The position numbers and the translations under genes are program-made. Below, in pieces: positions 1 to 11,473 of a stretch of DNA of 64,000 nt (the stretch's first letter is position 1; each line of letters opens with the position of its first letter). Origin of the DNA: Rostratula benghalensis. Lineage: Eukaryota > Chordata > Aves > Charadriiformes > Rostratulidae. The notes beneath the pieces were generated by a model, which did not search any database, was not told the origin of the DNA, and was given only the letters and a program-made list of their open reading frames with translations. The DNA is taken from positions 2,643,818-2,707,817 of the forward strand of contig VXAI01000028.1 of NCBI GenBank assembly GCA_013399305.1. Reading direction: 5' to 3'.

Positions 1-2282
1 ATGTTGCTTTTATCAGAGCTGTAAAGAATTGTGTGGTATTACATATTTTTAAAAATTATACTTATATTCCACTTAGACATAACATAGGAACCAGAGGTAA
101 AAATATCCAGCAACAGTTTGCTCTGCAATAGAGTCTGTGCATGTGGGTCACATGCGCCTATGCAGGCATTTTCTGGATCATGTTTATCTATGCATCATAA
201 ATGGAGACACAGACATCAGAACACTTGGGTTTAAGGATTGAATCACTTGGCTTTGATAAGATTTTATCTAGATAAAACCGGAATTGATTGACATCTCATA
301 TTTCTTGAGTTTAATGAGCTCATAACTGCACTTTAATTGGTTTAATTACCAGAACATAACATTACAGGTATGTAACGTAGACCTATAATATAGAGTAATA
401 CAATATATTGTATGTGCTCTTCATAATGAAATGCAACAGGTAATATAACACAGTTTTTCAAGAGAATTAATACTGGGATTATTAGCAGTGAATATTCAGT
501 GACATGAATAGAAATTTCTTTTAAGTAATGTCTTCAGGATTTGTTCCTCCTTGTATAAGCTTCTAAGAACAACATACATATGAGGAAAATGTGAAGGCTG
601 TGAAATATGAAATTATTTGTAGAGTAGGGCAGGATTTAGTTTCAGTAAGCTCAGGGGTTAAGTTCCTCCAAGATATTTAGGCACCTCACTCCCATTTCAA
701 ATTTCCATATTCGCTTCAGAAACACAGTTTTTCCTCTAGCTTTTTCCAGGGCTGGCTCAACAGTTACAACATTTTCTTGATCTATTTATTGTCTGCCTTT
801 TGGAAATTGCTATTAACACTCAGTGTTTTCCTAATATAATTGTTTAGATCTCTCTGGTGACACAATTAGCATCTGGGAGAAACACTGTAGTGTGCAATTG
901 TGTCTTTAATTATCTTTTCATTGTCAGTAGAGTTGCTATGTGCCAAGGTAGTTATTACACCTGACAAGGACAATGTATTTACAATGGGTGTTTATACAGG
1001 CTAATTCCTTATAAAAATACTTTGACAGAAAGTGCTCCACCTGTCTTCATGTTCCCTATTGCAATTGCTAATTAATATTATTGTGCTGAAAATGATCCTA
1101 TCAATTACAGCCTTTTCTGTCATAACCACTGCTCCCTGCCTAGCTATGCCTAATTAACCTGCTGCTGACTCACTTGCTGGGAAGGACATTAATCAGCTAG
1201 ACTTCATCTTGCTGATCTGCTTTCCATTGCTCTACTTGGTTTTACACAGAGCCCTCCGTTCAGCCAAGCATGTGCCTCCCCCTGAAGCACATTCTGGTTT
1301 GCACCTCCACTCAGCAGCTCTCACACTCAACTGCTGCTGCTGATTCAGGGTTTAAAGCTATATTCAGGTTCATGGTAAAGTTCTCATTTATTTAATTAGT
1401 TAATAGGGTTGACCATAAGCATACATTTGAAGGCAAGTGTCATGTGCTTCCCTTTACCAGTCACACTGGTTAAGATACGGTTATGAGCGTACTCCATGCT
1501 TTCGGACAACATAATTCTGCACACTGCACACAACAGTTGCAGCTGTTCTGAATTTTCTGTATATTTGTCAAGATAAACCACTGTTTATATCACTTGCATA
1601 AATAAAACTTGATCTTTCACACTGAAATAGTGGAACTGCTTTGCAGATCAGGTCTCAGGGAATTGTGATAGGGACTGGGAAGGACAGCAATGAAAGCCCA
1701 GCCATCAGTCCCAGAAGAGTCAGGTTCAGAGAGTTCCTGCTCTGGGCTTAATTTTGGGCTTGTATCTAGGTATGTAAGGATACAAACAGAAGTGTAATGG
1801 GATTGTCAAAAGGACATTATTCATTCCTCAGGAGGCCGCCTCTTCTGCCAAAGAGCTCCTGCATGGCTCAGCTCAAATTGCAAAACTTCCATGTTCTTCT
1901 GTTTCTCATCTGTTACAAGAGAGATAATTACAGAGGTGCTAAGAGGATAAACATAGTAAAGTCTGGGAGGTGCTCAAAAAAAGAGCATGTAAGATAGATG
2001 GGGCATGACTAGTTACTCTTGTCTCAAGGCATGCCTGAGCTCTATGATGAGACAGGCCGGGCTTCTGGCCAACTGAAAAATCAGCCGTGATGTCTCAGTG
2101 GCCAGGGGGGCTGGGTGAGGGCTCTGAGGATATGGGCTTATCCTCACCAGGTTTGCTTCAGATCACCTGCTGACAGATGTTGGACTCTGAAACTTTCTTG
2201 GGCCTATTCAGTGATCAACCCTGATGACCACTTTTTAAATTGGATTTCTGGTGTCCCTCTGTGCAATGACAAATATCAGCAA
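1..2282. other. Non-coding AT-rich sequence, no gene seen
   Basis: There is no convincing exon, RNA gene or CpG island here. Open frames are at most about 66 codons, with composition typical of chance. The stretch includes GATA-type motifs near 255-275 and a block rich in TAATTA and CAATTG motifs near 1060-1250, listed separately. The rest is unique sequence with short A/T runs. Confidence 0.6.
1060..1250. promoter_or_regulatory. Possible conserved non-coding element (homeodomain and AP-1 type motifs)
   Basis: Within about 190 bases there are several TAAT-core homeodomain-type motifs (around 1062-1080 and TAATTAA at 1151), an AP-1-like TGACTCA at about 1166, and a CAATTA-type site near 1104. 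Sequence of this texture (TAAT-rich, no repeats, no open frame) is common in conserved developmental enhancers of amniotes. That is an inference from motif texture only, because conservation cannot be seen in a single sequence. It could equally be ordinary AT-rich intergenic DNA. Confidence 0.25.
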
Positions 2283-2550
2283 ATAGGATGAGGGGTAATG
2301 GTTTTAAACTGAAAGAGGGGGGATTTAGACTAGATATTAGGAAGAAATTCTTTGCTGTGAGGGTGGTGAGACATTGAAACAGGTTTCCCAGGGAAGTTGT
2401 GGATGCCCTGTCCCTGAAGGTGTTCAAGGCCAGGTTGGATGGGTCTTTGAGCAACCTGGTCTAGTGGGAGGTGACCCTGCCCATGGCAGGGAGGGTTGGA
2501 ACTTAATGATCTTTAAGGTCCTTTCCAATCTGAACCATTCTATTCTATGA
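2283..2550 (+). mobile_element. CR1 non-LTR retrotransposon, 5'-truncated 3' end
   Basis: This is the 3' end of an avian CR1 LINE. Recognisable CR1 landmarks occur in order: GATGAGGGGTAATGG, GGAAGAAATTCTTTGCTGTG, AGGGTGGTGAGACATTG, AAGTTGTGGATGCCC, GTTCAAGGCCAGGTTGGATG, GAGCAACCTGGTCTAGTGGG, GATCTTTAAGGTCC, and finally an ATTCTATGA-type terminal octamer at 2541-2550. CR1 copies are normally severely 5'-truncated and end in a short octamer repeat rather than poly(A), as here. No reverse transcriptase frame remains, so the copy cannot move. It differs only modestly from the consensus I know, which suggests a fairly young CR1 subfamily. The 5' boundary is approximate, because sequence before about 2283 does not clearly match. 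Confidence 0.93.
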
Positions 2551-3099
2551 ATTGCATGGAGGGGAAAAAAATCACCCCAATCTCCTCTTTTCCAACTCCA
2601 AGAAAGGCTAGGTTAAAATACAGAGGAACTTTCCTGCTGGAAGCTGCTGTTCATCCATCGCAGCTTGTTGCTTGTCCTTGGTGATAAAACTGTTTGCCAC
2701 CTGTGACACTACTATGATTACGTCAGACTGGCATGGTACAGTGGAAGAACCCATCCTGGCAAGTTTGAACTATACGGAAAGAAACAGGATTTTAAGAGAA
2801 AGGGCATCAAGTGATGAGCCACTGCCTTGGGACCAGCTCTGCATTGCATGTTATGGATTAAATTCTAGGCAAATGTAATTAAATCTTGTGGAGGGATGGC
2901 AAGGTAAGAAAACCATGCACACATGTCTTCTGGCAGATAAGGTATTCAGACTGCTTTTTCTAGAACTAACTGATAATAACAAAAATAAACAGAAAAAGGG
3001 AAACAAATAAAGCCTAAAAAGTGAATGCATCTTTCAGTGTCCAAAATGAATCAGTCAATCAAACTGTGATTTTGATGAATGAATCAAACTGATTTCATC

Positions 3100-3119
3100 A
3101 TCCCATGAAATCATGGGAT
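3100..3119. repeat. Short inverted repeat, 9-bp arms
   Basis: The 20 bases form ATCCCATGA and TCATGGGAT around a two-base centre, a perfect 9-bp palindrome. It follows a short imperfect duplication containing AATCAAACTG at about 3053 and 3083. At this size it may be chance. Confidence 0.6.
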
Positions 3120-6100
3120 CCTTGTAAAGAGAAGCAGAAGAAATATTTATTCTCAGGGAAATATAATAGTGCCAGTATGAAATGAAGCAAGCGGTCAGCA
3201 CACTGTGTGCATCTTCAGCACTAGTCAGGATCGAGGGATTGGCAGAAAATGTTCTTCATAAAACTGTTTCCAGAACACCTTGAGACCCCATGCCCAGGAG
3301 GAGCACCTTCCTCCTCAGCATCCTCCCTCTGTGGCAATGGCAATCCTCTTCATCTTTCTGTATTTGGAAATGGTCCGGAAGGTGGCTAGGATTCACCATA
3401 GTGCCTAGATGGTACAGGCAAATACTCTTTATGGGAATATTTGTTCTTGTCAGGGATTCCCATGGGAGCTGAATGTATGCAGCACTTCACTAGATCAGCA
3501 CTTGCTATTGTCACTAGTAATAAAAGTAATAATAAAGGGCAAGGGAAGAAACAATACCTATTCTGCTCTATGCTTTGGGTTGTTGGGTTTTTTAACATCC
3601 TTTGCACTTGAATAATTGTCTCCCTTAGCAAAAACAGTGCATATAATATAGGTAGAGGCAAAAGTGTATTTAAATGCTATTATTACTGATGTTTAACTAT
3701 TAGCAGTTCTATTTGAAGATGTTTTGAATAAGATCTATGGCGTGTTTTTTAATTTTTAGTTTATAATTATAGCTTAGCCTTAAATATTTCTCCTCTAAAA
3801 ATTTGAAATAATATATAGTACACTTTTGGTCTGTAGAGAGGAATACGAAAACAGGAAAAAACATGTCGGAAGAAAAGGATAATTTTTTTGCGTGTGTGTG
3901 TAAGCAAGGTTTAAACGGAATAATTAAATTTACCATAATCAATAAAATGTGTGAGTCAAGTTTATTGAAGTGGCTATTTCCCATTGCATAATTTCCCTGG
4001 GGAACTTTCATTTTTAATTCAAAAATAAAATAAAAAAAATAATAAAAAAAGCAAACCCCTGAGCACTTACTGTAAATATGCCAGCATATGTGTGAGGTTA
4101 AGAAAAGCACGAGCCTACACCCAGGAATCAAAGAGGGGCTTACCACTGCTTTGACACTAATTGTAAAAGCTGAACATTTTCTAGAACCATAATCAAATCT
4201 TAACTGCCATGGGGGACTCATTCAGCAGCTCACAGTAATTCTAATAAGATGCAGAGCCTTTCACCTTTAGGTCACCAGTTCAACTACACTTCGGGCTGGT
4301 TAGTAAACAGAAGGTAAGTCCTAGGTCCAGTGGAGTGCCCGAGCACCCAGAGTAGATGCCAGAGAAGCTGTTGGGCAGAAGTGGGATAGAGTTTTCCCTT
4401 CCATCCCAGGCCATCCATGCTTCCCCTGGGATTGATATTGCCAACTTCTCTCCTTTGGCCTCAGATCTTCCCCCTTCTGGAAAGGAGATGGGAAACTCTT
4501 TTTGCTGTCTTTCCCCTACTTCATCTGGAAGATCCCCAGATGCCCCATAGCAACTACCACCGGAGACCCTGATCTTGCCTTGAGGTTTTTCAACACTTCT
4601 GTAACACCCCTCCCAAGGAAACATAAATAGTGATATCATCTCTGTCCCACTTCCATGTATACAATTCCTCTTAATTAATTAGTTCATTTACTTGAGCACT
4701 ACATGGAAAACAGAGGGATCAAACATGTAATTGAAAATAACAGGCCCCCACCCCGTGCCCTAGGCCGCACAACAAACAACTCTGCTAATAACAGCAGCAT
4801 TTGAAAACTGAAGTTGAGTCTTTGCCTCAGCACTTCACCTGGCTTCAGGTAGAACTTCTTGCACTGCTCTGAGCTGTTTGCATGTGAAATCACAACTTCA
4901 GCTGAGGCCCCTAGCACTGCCAACAGCCAAAGAATCTTAGGTTTTGTGGTAAGCACCCCACGCATCCCCTGCTACACCAATGCTGGGATGCATCCTGGCT
5001 TTACCATGTCTTCCTTGAGGAAGCCATGAACATTTGTATTTCAAGCTGTCTGAACATCAGAGGATGCCTACCTGATCTAACCAGCCTAAAGATGGGTTAC
5101 GACCAACACAGTCTCCTCTCTCCCTCAAACAATTGTCCCCCTTCCCACACGCAATAAGGCTGACTCAGAAGCTGCTTTATGGTACATAGTTACAGTATGC
5201 AACACCATCTTTCTGGCTATGATTATATGTACACTTCTGTGCATGTGTGTGAGTGAATATAATAGTCTGAGGCCTTAATTGTGTCTCATATACACAGCTG
5301 AGAAGTTGAGGAGCTTTAAGGAACAATTCTTTCATTGTCCTCTACACATCTGGGTTAATGTTTCCTCCTTGGATTAGTCTGTACCAGCATGTTCCCTCTC
5401 TGCTCACCACAAGCTAGCAGTGCCAATTTCCCTCCACGGCAGCTCCAGTGACAGCTGTTTACTTGGAAGCTCATGGATTTGATATATGGGTGCTAGCCGC
5501 AAATTAATGGAATACTTTCCAGATGCAATGTCTTTAAATATTCAAACAATAAGCCAAAAGCACTAAGCTGTTTTGGCTGTTTTTTCCTCTTAACTCTGAA
5601 TGTCTCTCAGAGATGATGTAAATGTGATTTCTTGGTGCAATGACCAGAACACCAATGGTGTTTCAAAGGTGAGCAGCAGCATGAAGTGCTGGATGGTAGA
5701 CAGTTGATGGTGCCACTTATCATCTGAAGCCAAGACTTGAAATGGCCAAGAAAGAAGAGCAGAAAAAAGAAGAATCAAGGCTAATTGTTAAGAGGTTACC
5801 TTCCCAGCCTGCTTTGGTCAGGGGCTGCATGTGCTGGCCTGAACCCCGGAGCTCAGGCGAGCTGTGCTTGCCATGGGCTCCAAAGAGTGGCTCCCCCAAA
5901 CATCTCCAGGGACTCACTGGGGGCATTTTGAAACAACACAAATAGTCTGCTGCAGATGGCTACAGCAGACAAGGATATCTAAATGCCTCAAACCACTCCT
6001 CACTAGGTGTCATCTAGAAATCCTTCTTGAGCAGAACAGTACCTAGCTTAGAAACTGAGACCAAGATCTGCCCCAGGTGTGCCTTTCTCCCAAGCCAGAC

Positions 6101-6389
6101 CTTCAGCAGTGGCATTGCCCCTGTGATCTCAGTTTGCATTTTATTTAGCCTGATGCTGAGGACTAGGATAGAAATAACATTTGAAGGTGAAGATCAGCAT
6201 ACAAAAGTGGGAAAAGTGCTTTAGCACTGGTATAATTTCAACTGTTATCACCTTCGCTCAAAGTTGACAACAGGTCCAATTGAAAAATTTGGTAAAGTGG
6301 AAGTTGCGCAGTAATGATTTATAACATCTCAGAGCTTGGGCCAAGAAGTGTATGTTATTTCTTGGCCAACTTACATCACTTTTTATTCC

Positions 6390-6450
6390 TTCATTGCATT
6401 TTCTTTAGCATTTTCTTCAGCATTTTCTTCTTTGCATTTTATCATTTTCT
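6390..6450 (+). repeat. Imperfect tandem repeat, unit about 14-15 bases
   Basis: Several copies of a GCATTTTCTT-type unit follow each other with small changes, ending in ATCATTTTCTTCC. The tract is pyrimidine-rich on the plus strand. It could mimic a splice polypyrimidine tract, but no exon is supported after it. Confidence 0.6.
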
Positions 6451-9400
6451 TCCACAGAAATTTAACATGACATGGACAGTTGAGCTACCAGGCCATATAC
6501 TTTCTATTCAGTAATTAAAGGGAGGAACCTTCCTACACACTTTTATCCACTTAGAAATATCAACAAACATGAGTTGTGTGGCATTACATTGGAGGAGGGC
6601 AAGAGAAAGCTCCAGGTGACCCGGTCTGAATTTCAAACTAGTTCAAGCCTGAAACACTGCCTATTTAAAGGTTTCTCCATTATTCTCTCCAATGTTGTTA
6701 TTAATTAGAAAATTAATAGTTATTAAAGTTATCATCAGCTTCACTGAATGGAAATGTCAAGTTAATTATCTAATGGGAGGAAAATAAGCATAATTTTACA
6801 AGGGCTTTAAAGCAACAACAGTAATAACAAACCACCCCAAACTCTAGTTCACAGGCAGAATGGACATCTGCTAGAAAAATATGATGATTCCCCCACCCAC
6901 CACCCTCAAATTTAGGGATTTGTGGAATATGGGCCTTGCCTAACATAGCTTGGCAGAAATCCCCATGTTAAGTTCTTATTTAATGAAATCATGTGGTAGT
7001 AAATCAAACACAGAAACAGGAATAAGTAAATCCACCACATCCTTTGAAAAAAGTATGGTTTGACTCTGTCAGCTCAAGTTGCCTAAGCAATGAATTATCT
7101 GTATTTTTCAACTACAAAGCAATCATCCAACAGTCACCCACCTTTTTGTATAATTTCCTAATCTTCAGTCTCAAAGCTGCATGGAGAGCCAGCACAAAAT
7201 GGCCAGTTCACACACATGAAGAGCACCTAAAACTAGTACTAAGCTGCCACATCTTTGCAAAGACTTGCAAAGAGCCCAAAATGCAAAATTTGGGACCTCT
7301 TACAAAGTGTTCTCTTCTGAATTTTACATGAAAGGTGGCAAATGAGCCACCTTTCTTTATGATAAAGAACACAAGGGAAAATGGGCAAAAGAGTGGGGAG
7401 AACAATATCAACACCATGATACAAAACCCAAGAGGTTGTCTTGATCTAGTACCTACAAAAAACAACAGAAGTCTTTACACAGATACACCCTACATGGCTT
7501 TCTCTAGGCCCACATGTTTCAGAGCCTGAGAGATGTGCTGGGTAGACTTTGTCTTCTGATCATTTCATTATAAGTTAGTCACAACTATCAGAACAAGAGT
7601 TCTGTCCTACAGGGTGGTCTTGTGAAGCTTTTTCTTCTGAAACATCCTATAGAAACTGTCTGTTGAATCAGCAATATATGCAGATAATGACTGATCTCAA
7701 ATTATGATTCAGTTTTCTGACCTGTTTTCCCTCTGTTTTCATATAAAAGATGTATTTGATTTTTGGTGCTCAAAACTACGGAAATAAGTTCAGTGAAATT
7801 TTCTGGTTTTGGGAAGGACTTGTATCTCCCCTGGAAAATCAAAACATTTCTTGTCAATATTTGACTTAGGAGTAATAAAACATGGATTTCATTCACTGAT
7901 ACGTCAAAAAAACAATCAGAAAAGAGAGATAATTAAGAACTTTATCAACAAGATTTACAAAGAGAGTGATCTTACATTTAAGGAAGCAGCTGAATAAAGC
8001 ATTGTATCAGATCCACCCACTGAGATTGCTGTCCTACCAATAGTTGCTGTCTGAAATTAATTAGGTCACTCGATTATATGTGAACCTCTGTAGCTCCCCA
8101 GTTTTTAGAGCAACTTTAATGACAAAACATACAAAATTTGGTATCCTACTTCACCCCCTAAAATAATGAATTTCTAATTAATATTTTTACTTTAATAGCT
8201 GAGTAGTTAGACGTACTAACATAATGGTTTTATGCTTGTTGGTTTGTCTTGGATCCATTATTGTTTCAGCACTGTGATTCATTGCTGCAAAATCAATGTG
8301 AAACAAACTTCTCAGAAATCTTGGGATTTCTCAGAATCCCCATCTGAATGCCATTTAAGAAGATTTGACTGCATTTAATCATTTCTGAGGGAGTTAAAAA
8401 ATATAAACAGCTCAAATGTGGCATTTTTACAACCTTAATAAACCCAAATACAACATTTACTAGGTGCCTATTTAACAAAAAGAAAAAGGTTGCTATAGCA
8501 AAACAGCAATCACTAATTTTAAGCAAAACCTACAGTAATTGTAGAGCAGCAAGATACATGTTAATGTTATAAGAAAAAAAAAATTCTCTTTGTACTTGGA
8601 TAGGACAACTTGATAAAAACAAGAGATCACCACAAAGAGACAGGCTGCAGTGCTTCACAGGAACCAAAAGCAAATTTTCCACGTGGTAGCAAATCTTATG
8701 CAAAAAGTGTCCCCATCGAAGGTAATCTGAGTGCTCATGAAAGGCATTGAGCTTACTCGAACTGCCGTGGACTTTGGTAAAACTGATGTATGGACACATC
8801 CCTCGTATGTTTTCTTGAATTAAAGACACTGCTGTAGGGATCCTTTCCATCTACCTCAAACATCACTGCTGGAGGGAGGCACCCAGAGAGAGGGGAGCAG
8901 TGTGCTCCTAGTGATGCATTTGGTTTTCTTATGGCCCAATTTCCAGAGATAAAGAATGATACCAACTACAGCTGGGTGATGTTATTTGAGCAATTTTTTT
9001 TGTTCAGACTGAATTTTTTTTCTCTGTTTTTCATAGTCCAGTTTAAGAAACTGTTACATGAATTCTGAAATCAGCAAATATTTTCATTCTTAAACTAAGG
9101 AATGTGTTTATTTAAATTTTGAATAATATTTGTTTCCAAATGCCTTTTCTTTCACTAAAAAGAGCAAATGCCAGAATGGTGTATTTGGGGCTGAACAAGT
9201 GGTACTTTTTAATTCTAATTTTTAGGTAAAATGGCTTCAACACTAACGTCCTACGGAAGGTGCTTTTACAAGTACTCAGTATTCTCAGGTTCCATTTATG
9301 ATGTTTTGGAGCAAAAAAGAGATGAACGTGGAATAAGCCTTCCAAGATGACTTAGCTCCTCCTCCTCTCGCGGCAGGAATTGGTGCAGCCATCAGATAGG

Positions 9401-9559
9401 CTGCAAGCGAATGCCATGTAACTTTACCCATGTCAAGCTTCAGAGTGCTGCACACAAAGAGCATTACATTTTATGGCTCCTACAGAATACTAGGGGATAC
9501 TAATTTTACAGGTGCATTCTAGCAAACTGCAGTCCCTAATATCAGAATGCCATTAAAAA

Positions 9560-9770
9560 TAATGCACTCCTTATGCCCAGGCAGTTAATTTAATATTAAA
9601 TCAATAAAACATTTACTAGGGCTGGTCAGGGGCCTGGTTGCTGACAGCAGACTCAGCTCACGGCAACAAATGTCTCCTCACCCTTTGCAGACAGCTGCTG
9701 GTTTATTGTAGAAGACGTCTTTGGTCCTGACAAATAGCCTCCCTAAGCCCTAATGAATGCAGAAATTCAA
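9560..9770. promoter_or_regulatory. Possible conserved non-coding block
   Basis: This repeat-free stretch mixes an AT-rich part (TTAATTTAATATTAAAT near 9587) with a moderately GC part containing GACAGCTGCTGG near 9690 and CCTAATGAATGC near 9745. It contains E-box (CAGCTG) and TAAT motifs and no open frame of interest. Calling it an enhancer is inference from texture only. Confidence 0.18.
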
Positions 9771-10363
9771 AACATTTGTGGGACGTTTATTAGCAAGAAA
9801 ATACACCAGCCTTTTGGGAGATTTGGATCAACAGCAACAATCACCCATGGGTCAAGTTCAGTCCACTTTGTGCAGGGAACACAAAATGACTTTCTTGGCT
9901 ACAGGGAAAGAAATTTGTAGCTCTTTCCGGTTGGTTTCATCTCTGGGTTATGGAGACTGAGGTAGGAGCTCTTCTGTATACTGAGTTTTCATTGATGGAG
10001 TCATTTTAGGCTCCACCAGGCTCCTGACAAAAGCCTGAGATGGTGGAGATCACTGGGATAGGATCCATCACATGCCATCTGCTGCTGAGCCTGAGAAAAT
10101 CACCTGGCACAGCCACCTCCCCCCTCTGCAGTCACTTCCAAATTAACACAAGTGAAAAATACAGGATTTTTGCCAGCCTGTCTGACAGGCCATGTGCTAT
10201 GGTGACATTAAAGGGTAAGATTAGGAAACCATTTTGCTGTTTGCCTTTTTTTTTTTCCCTTCTTTTTTTTTCATAAAACAGAATAGAGGTCAAGTTTTTA
10301 TCAAGAAACTGGGAATCAGAGTAGAACTTTCAAAGCAACTGCAAATGACCTCCTCTCATATAT

Positions 10364-10364
<1 letters not shown>

Positions 10365-10394
<30 letters not shown>
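10365..10394 (+). repeat. Poly(A) tract, 30 bases
   Basis: An uninterrupted run of 30 A is followed by A/G-rich sequence to about 10421. I find no retrotransposed body or target-site duplication attached, so I call it a mononucleotide microsatellite. Confidence 0.95.
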
Positions 10395-10397
<3 letters not shown>

Positions 10398-10819
10398 TAC
10401 CAAAAAGAAAAAAGTGACCAAGCTTGCATGGAGTAGCAACCTAACACTTCTCCATGAAGAGCTGGCATTTCTGAGTTAAACAGATACTTTCTGTCCAAAT
10501 GGTATTGTGTGGAAAGTCCTGTTATCTAGACACAGCACACACAAGTTGTTTCCCAGCATTTTTCTCAAGAAGAGCAGTCCTGCCTCAAGCCAACAGAGCT
10601 CCAGGGAGTGATGGCTAAGGACCTTCACTTAAGAAAGCTGGTTTGGAACACTGACTTCCATGAGAATGGCAGTGTACACTTTTTCAGGCATAGTGTCCCA
10701 GCAGACTTGCTTCCTCCATGAGCAAGGACACAGGTACTGAGAGGAGTCTGGTCCAGGCAGGAGGTGTGTGCCTGGAGGCCAAGGTGCTTCCTGTGCCTTC
10801 CCTAAAGCCCTGAGCACCT

Positions 10820-10857
10820 GGGACAAGTCAGGGCCCGGGCCAGCTCTGACTTGTCCC
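10820..10857. repeat. Perfect 12-bp inverted repeat with GC-rich loop
   Basis: GGGACAAGTCAG at 10820-10831 is exactly the reverse complement of CTGACTTGTCCC at 10846-10857. The 14-base spacer contains the self-complementary GGCCCGGGCC. A stable hairpin is predicted on either strand. It sits in a locally GC-rich stretch (about 10740-10870) that contrasts with the AT-rich surroundings. It is not a protein-gene terminator in this setting. It may be a local duplication-inversion or a very short palindromic repeat. Confidence 0.85.
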
Positions 10858-11069
10858 GGCACCACTGACGTTATTTGTGCGATGAGCTTCTGTGCTGCAC
10901 TTACAGGAACGCTTTAGCTGTAACCCACAAAGCCAAGCCCGGTCAGAATTAATATCGAACTCAATCCCAAGTAGCTTCCCTTAGACATCAGCATTCCAGC
11001 ACATGTAATATGATGAAAACAAATTTCATGCCATGAAAGCAGAAATATGGGTGAGGTCTGGGAGCATAG

Positions 11070-11206
11070 TTAGGATGTGGTTTTCATAAGCACTCAGCGC
11101 TGGCTTAACCCTGCTCCTATTACAGTTGAGGGTAAGAAAGCCCCATTGACTTCAATGGGAGCGGAATTACGCCAGCACTGAGTGGTTTTGAAAATCCCAC
11201 CCTTAG
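11070..11206. mobile_element. Palindromic MITE-like ancient repeat (copy 1)
   Basis: The left arm (11070-11132) and the right arm (11141-11206) pair over about 60 bases with scattered mismatches and a loop of about 8 bases. Matching blocks are the outer GG.TGGG/TTTTCA segment, then CACTCAG.GCTGGC, then GCTCC.ATT. The right arm holds the self-complementary core CATTGACTTCAATG at 11144-11157. Long hairpin repeats with exactly this core and a TTTTGAAAATCCCACCC edge are abundant in turtles, crocodilians and birds. I take them to be non-autonomous DNA-transposon relics. No transposase is present and no clear target-site duplication was found, so the superfamily is left open. Confidence 0.8.
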
Positions 11207-11457
11207 CTTTTATATAACGTAGAAAACAAGAATCACATGCAAACCTTCAGAGGGTAATTGGTTCATTAAAATGTGTATCATTATTTATTTTAGCCACCAT
11301 TTTTAATTTGAAGATTTGTGGCACTGATAGATGTAGCCTGACAATAGCTGGGGAACGCCCTCTTGTTGGGGACAGCTGAACCCCTTCAGGAGAGGATTGT
11401 GACACCGGGAGAGACATGGGGCCAGCTGAAAGCAGCATGTTGACACTGTTCTCTGTT

Positions 11458-11473
11458 AAAAAAAAAAAAAAAA
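11458..11473 (+). repeat. Poly(A) tract, 16 bases
   Basis: A run of 16 A is followed by GAAAAGAGAAAAAG. It is a simple repeat with no attached retro-element recognised. Confidence 0.9.

Larger units (their letters stand above)
2551..10819. other. Non-coding unique sequence, no gene seen
   Basis: This stretch has no supported gene. The longest frame is 170 codons on the minus strand at 3709-4221. It is rich in low-complexity and hydrophobic residues and has no splice or domain support, so I treat it as chance. Local structures include an inverted repeat at 3100-3119, a short tandem repeat at 6390-6450, a possible conserved block at 9560-9770 and an A30 tract at 10365-10394. Confidence 0.6.

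Noticed and set aside
2215..2454. 79-codon minus-strand frame
   Set aside because: It is the antisense of the CR1 3' end.
3709..4221. 170-codon minus-strand frame
   Set aside because: Composition is dominated by Phe, Tyr, Ile and Lys runs produced by AT-rich DNA and A/T tracts. No recognisable motif.
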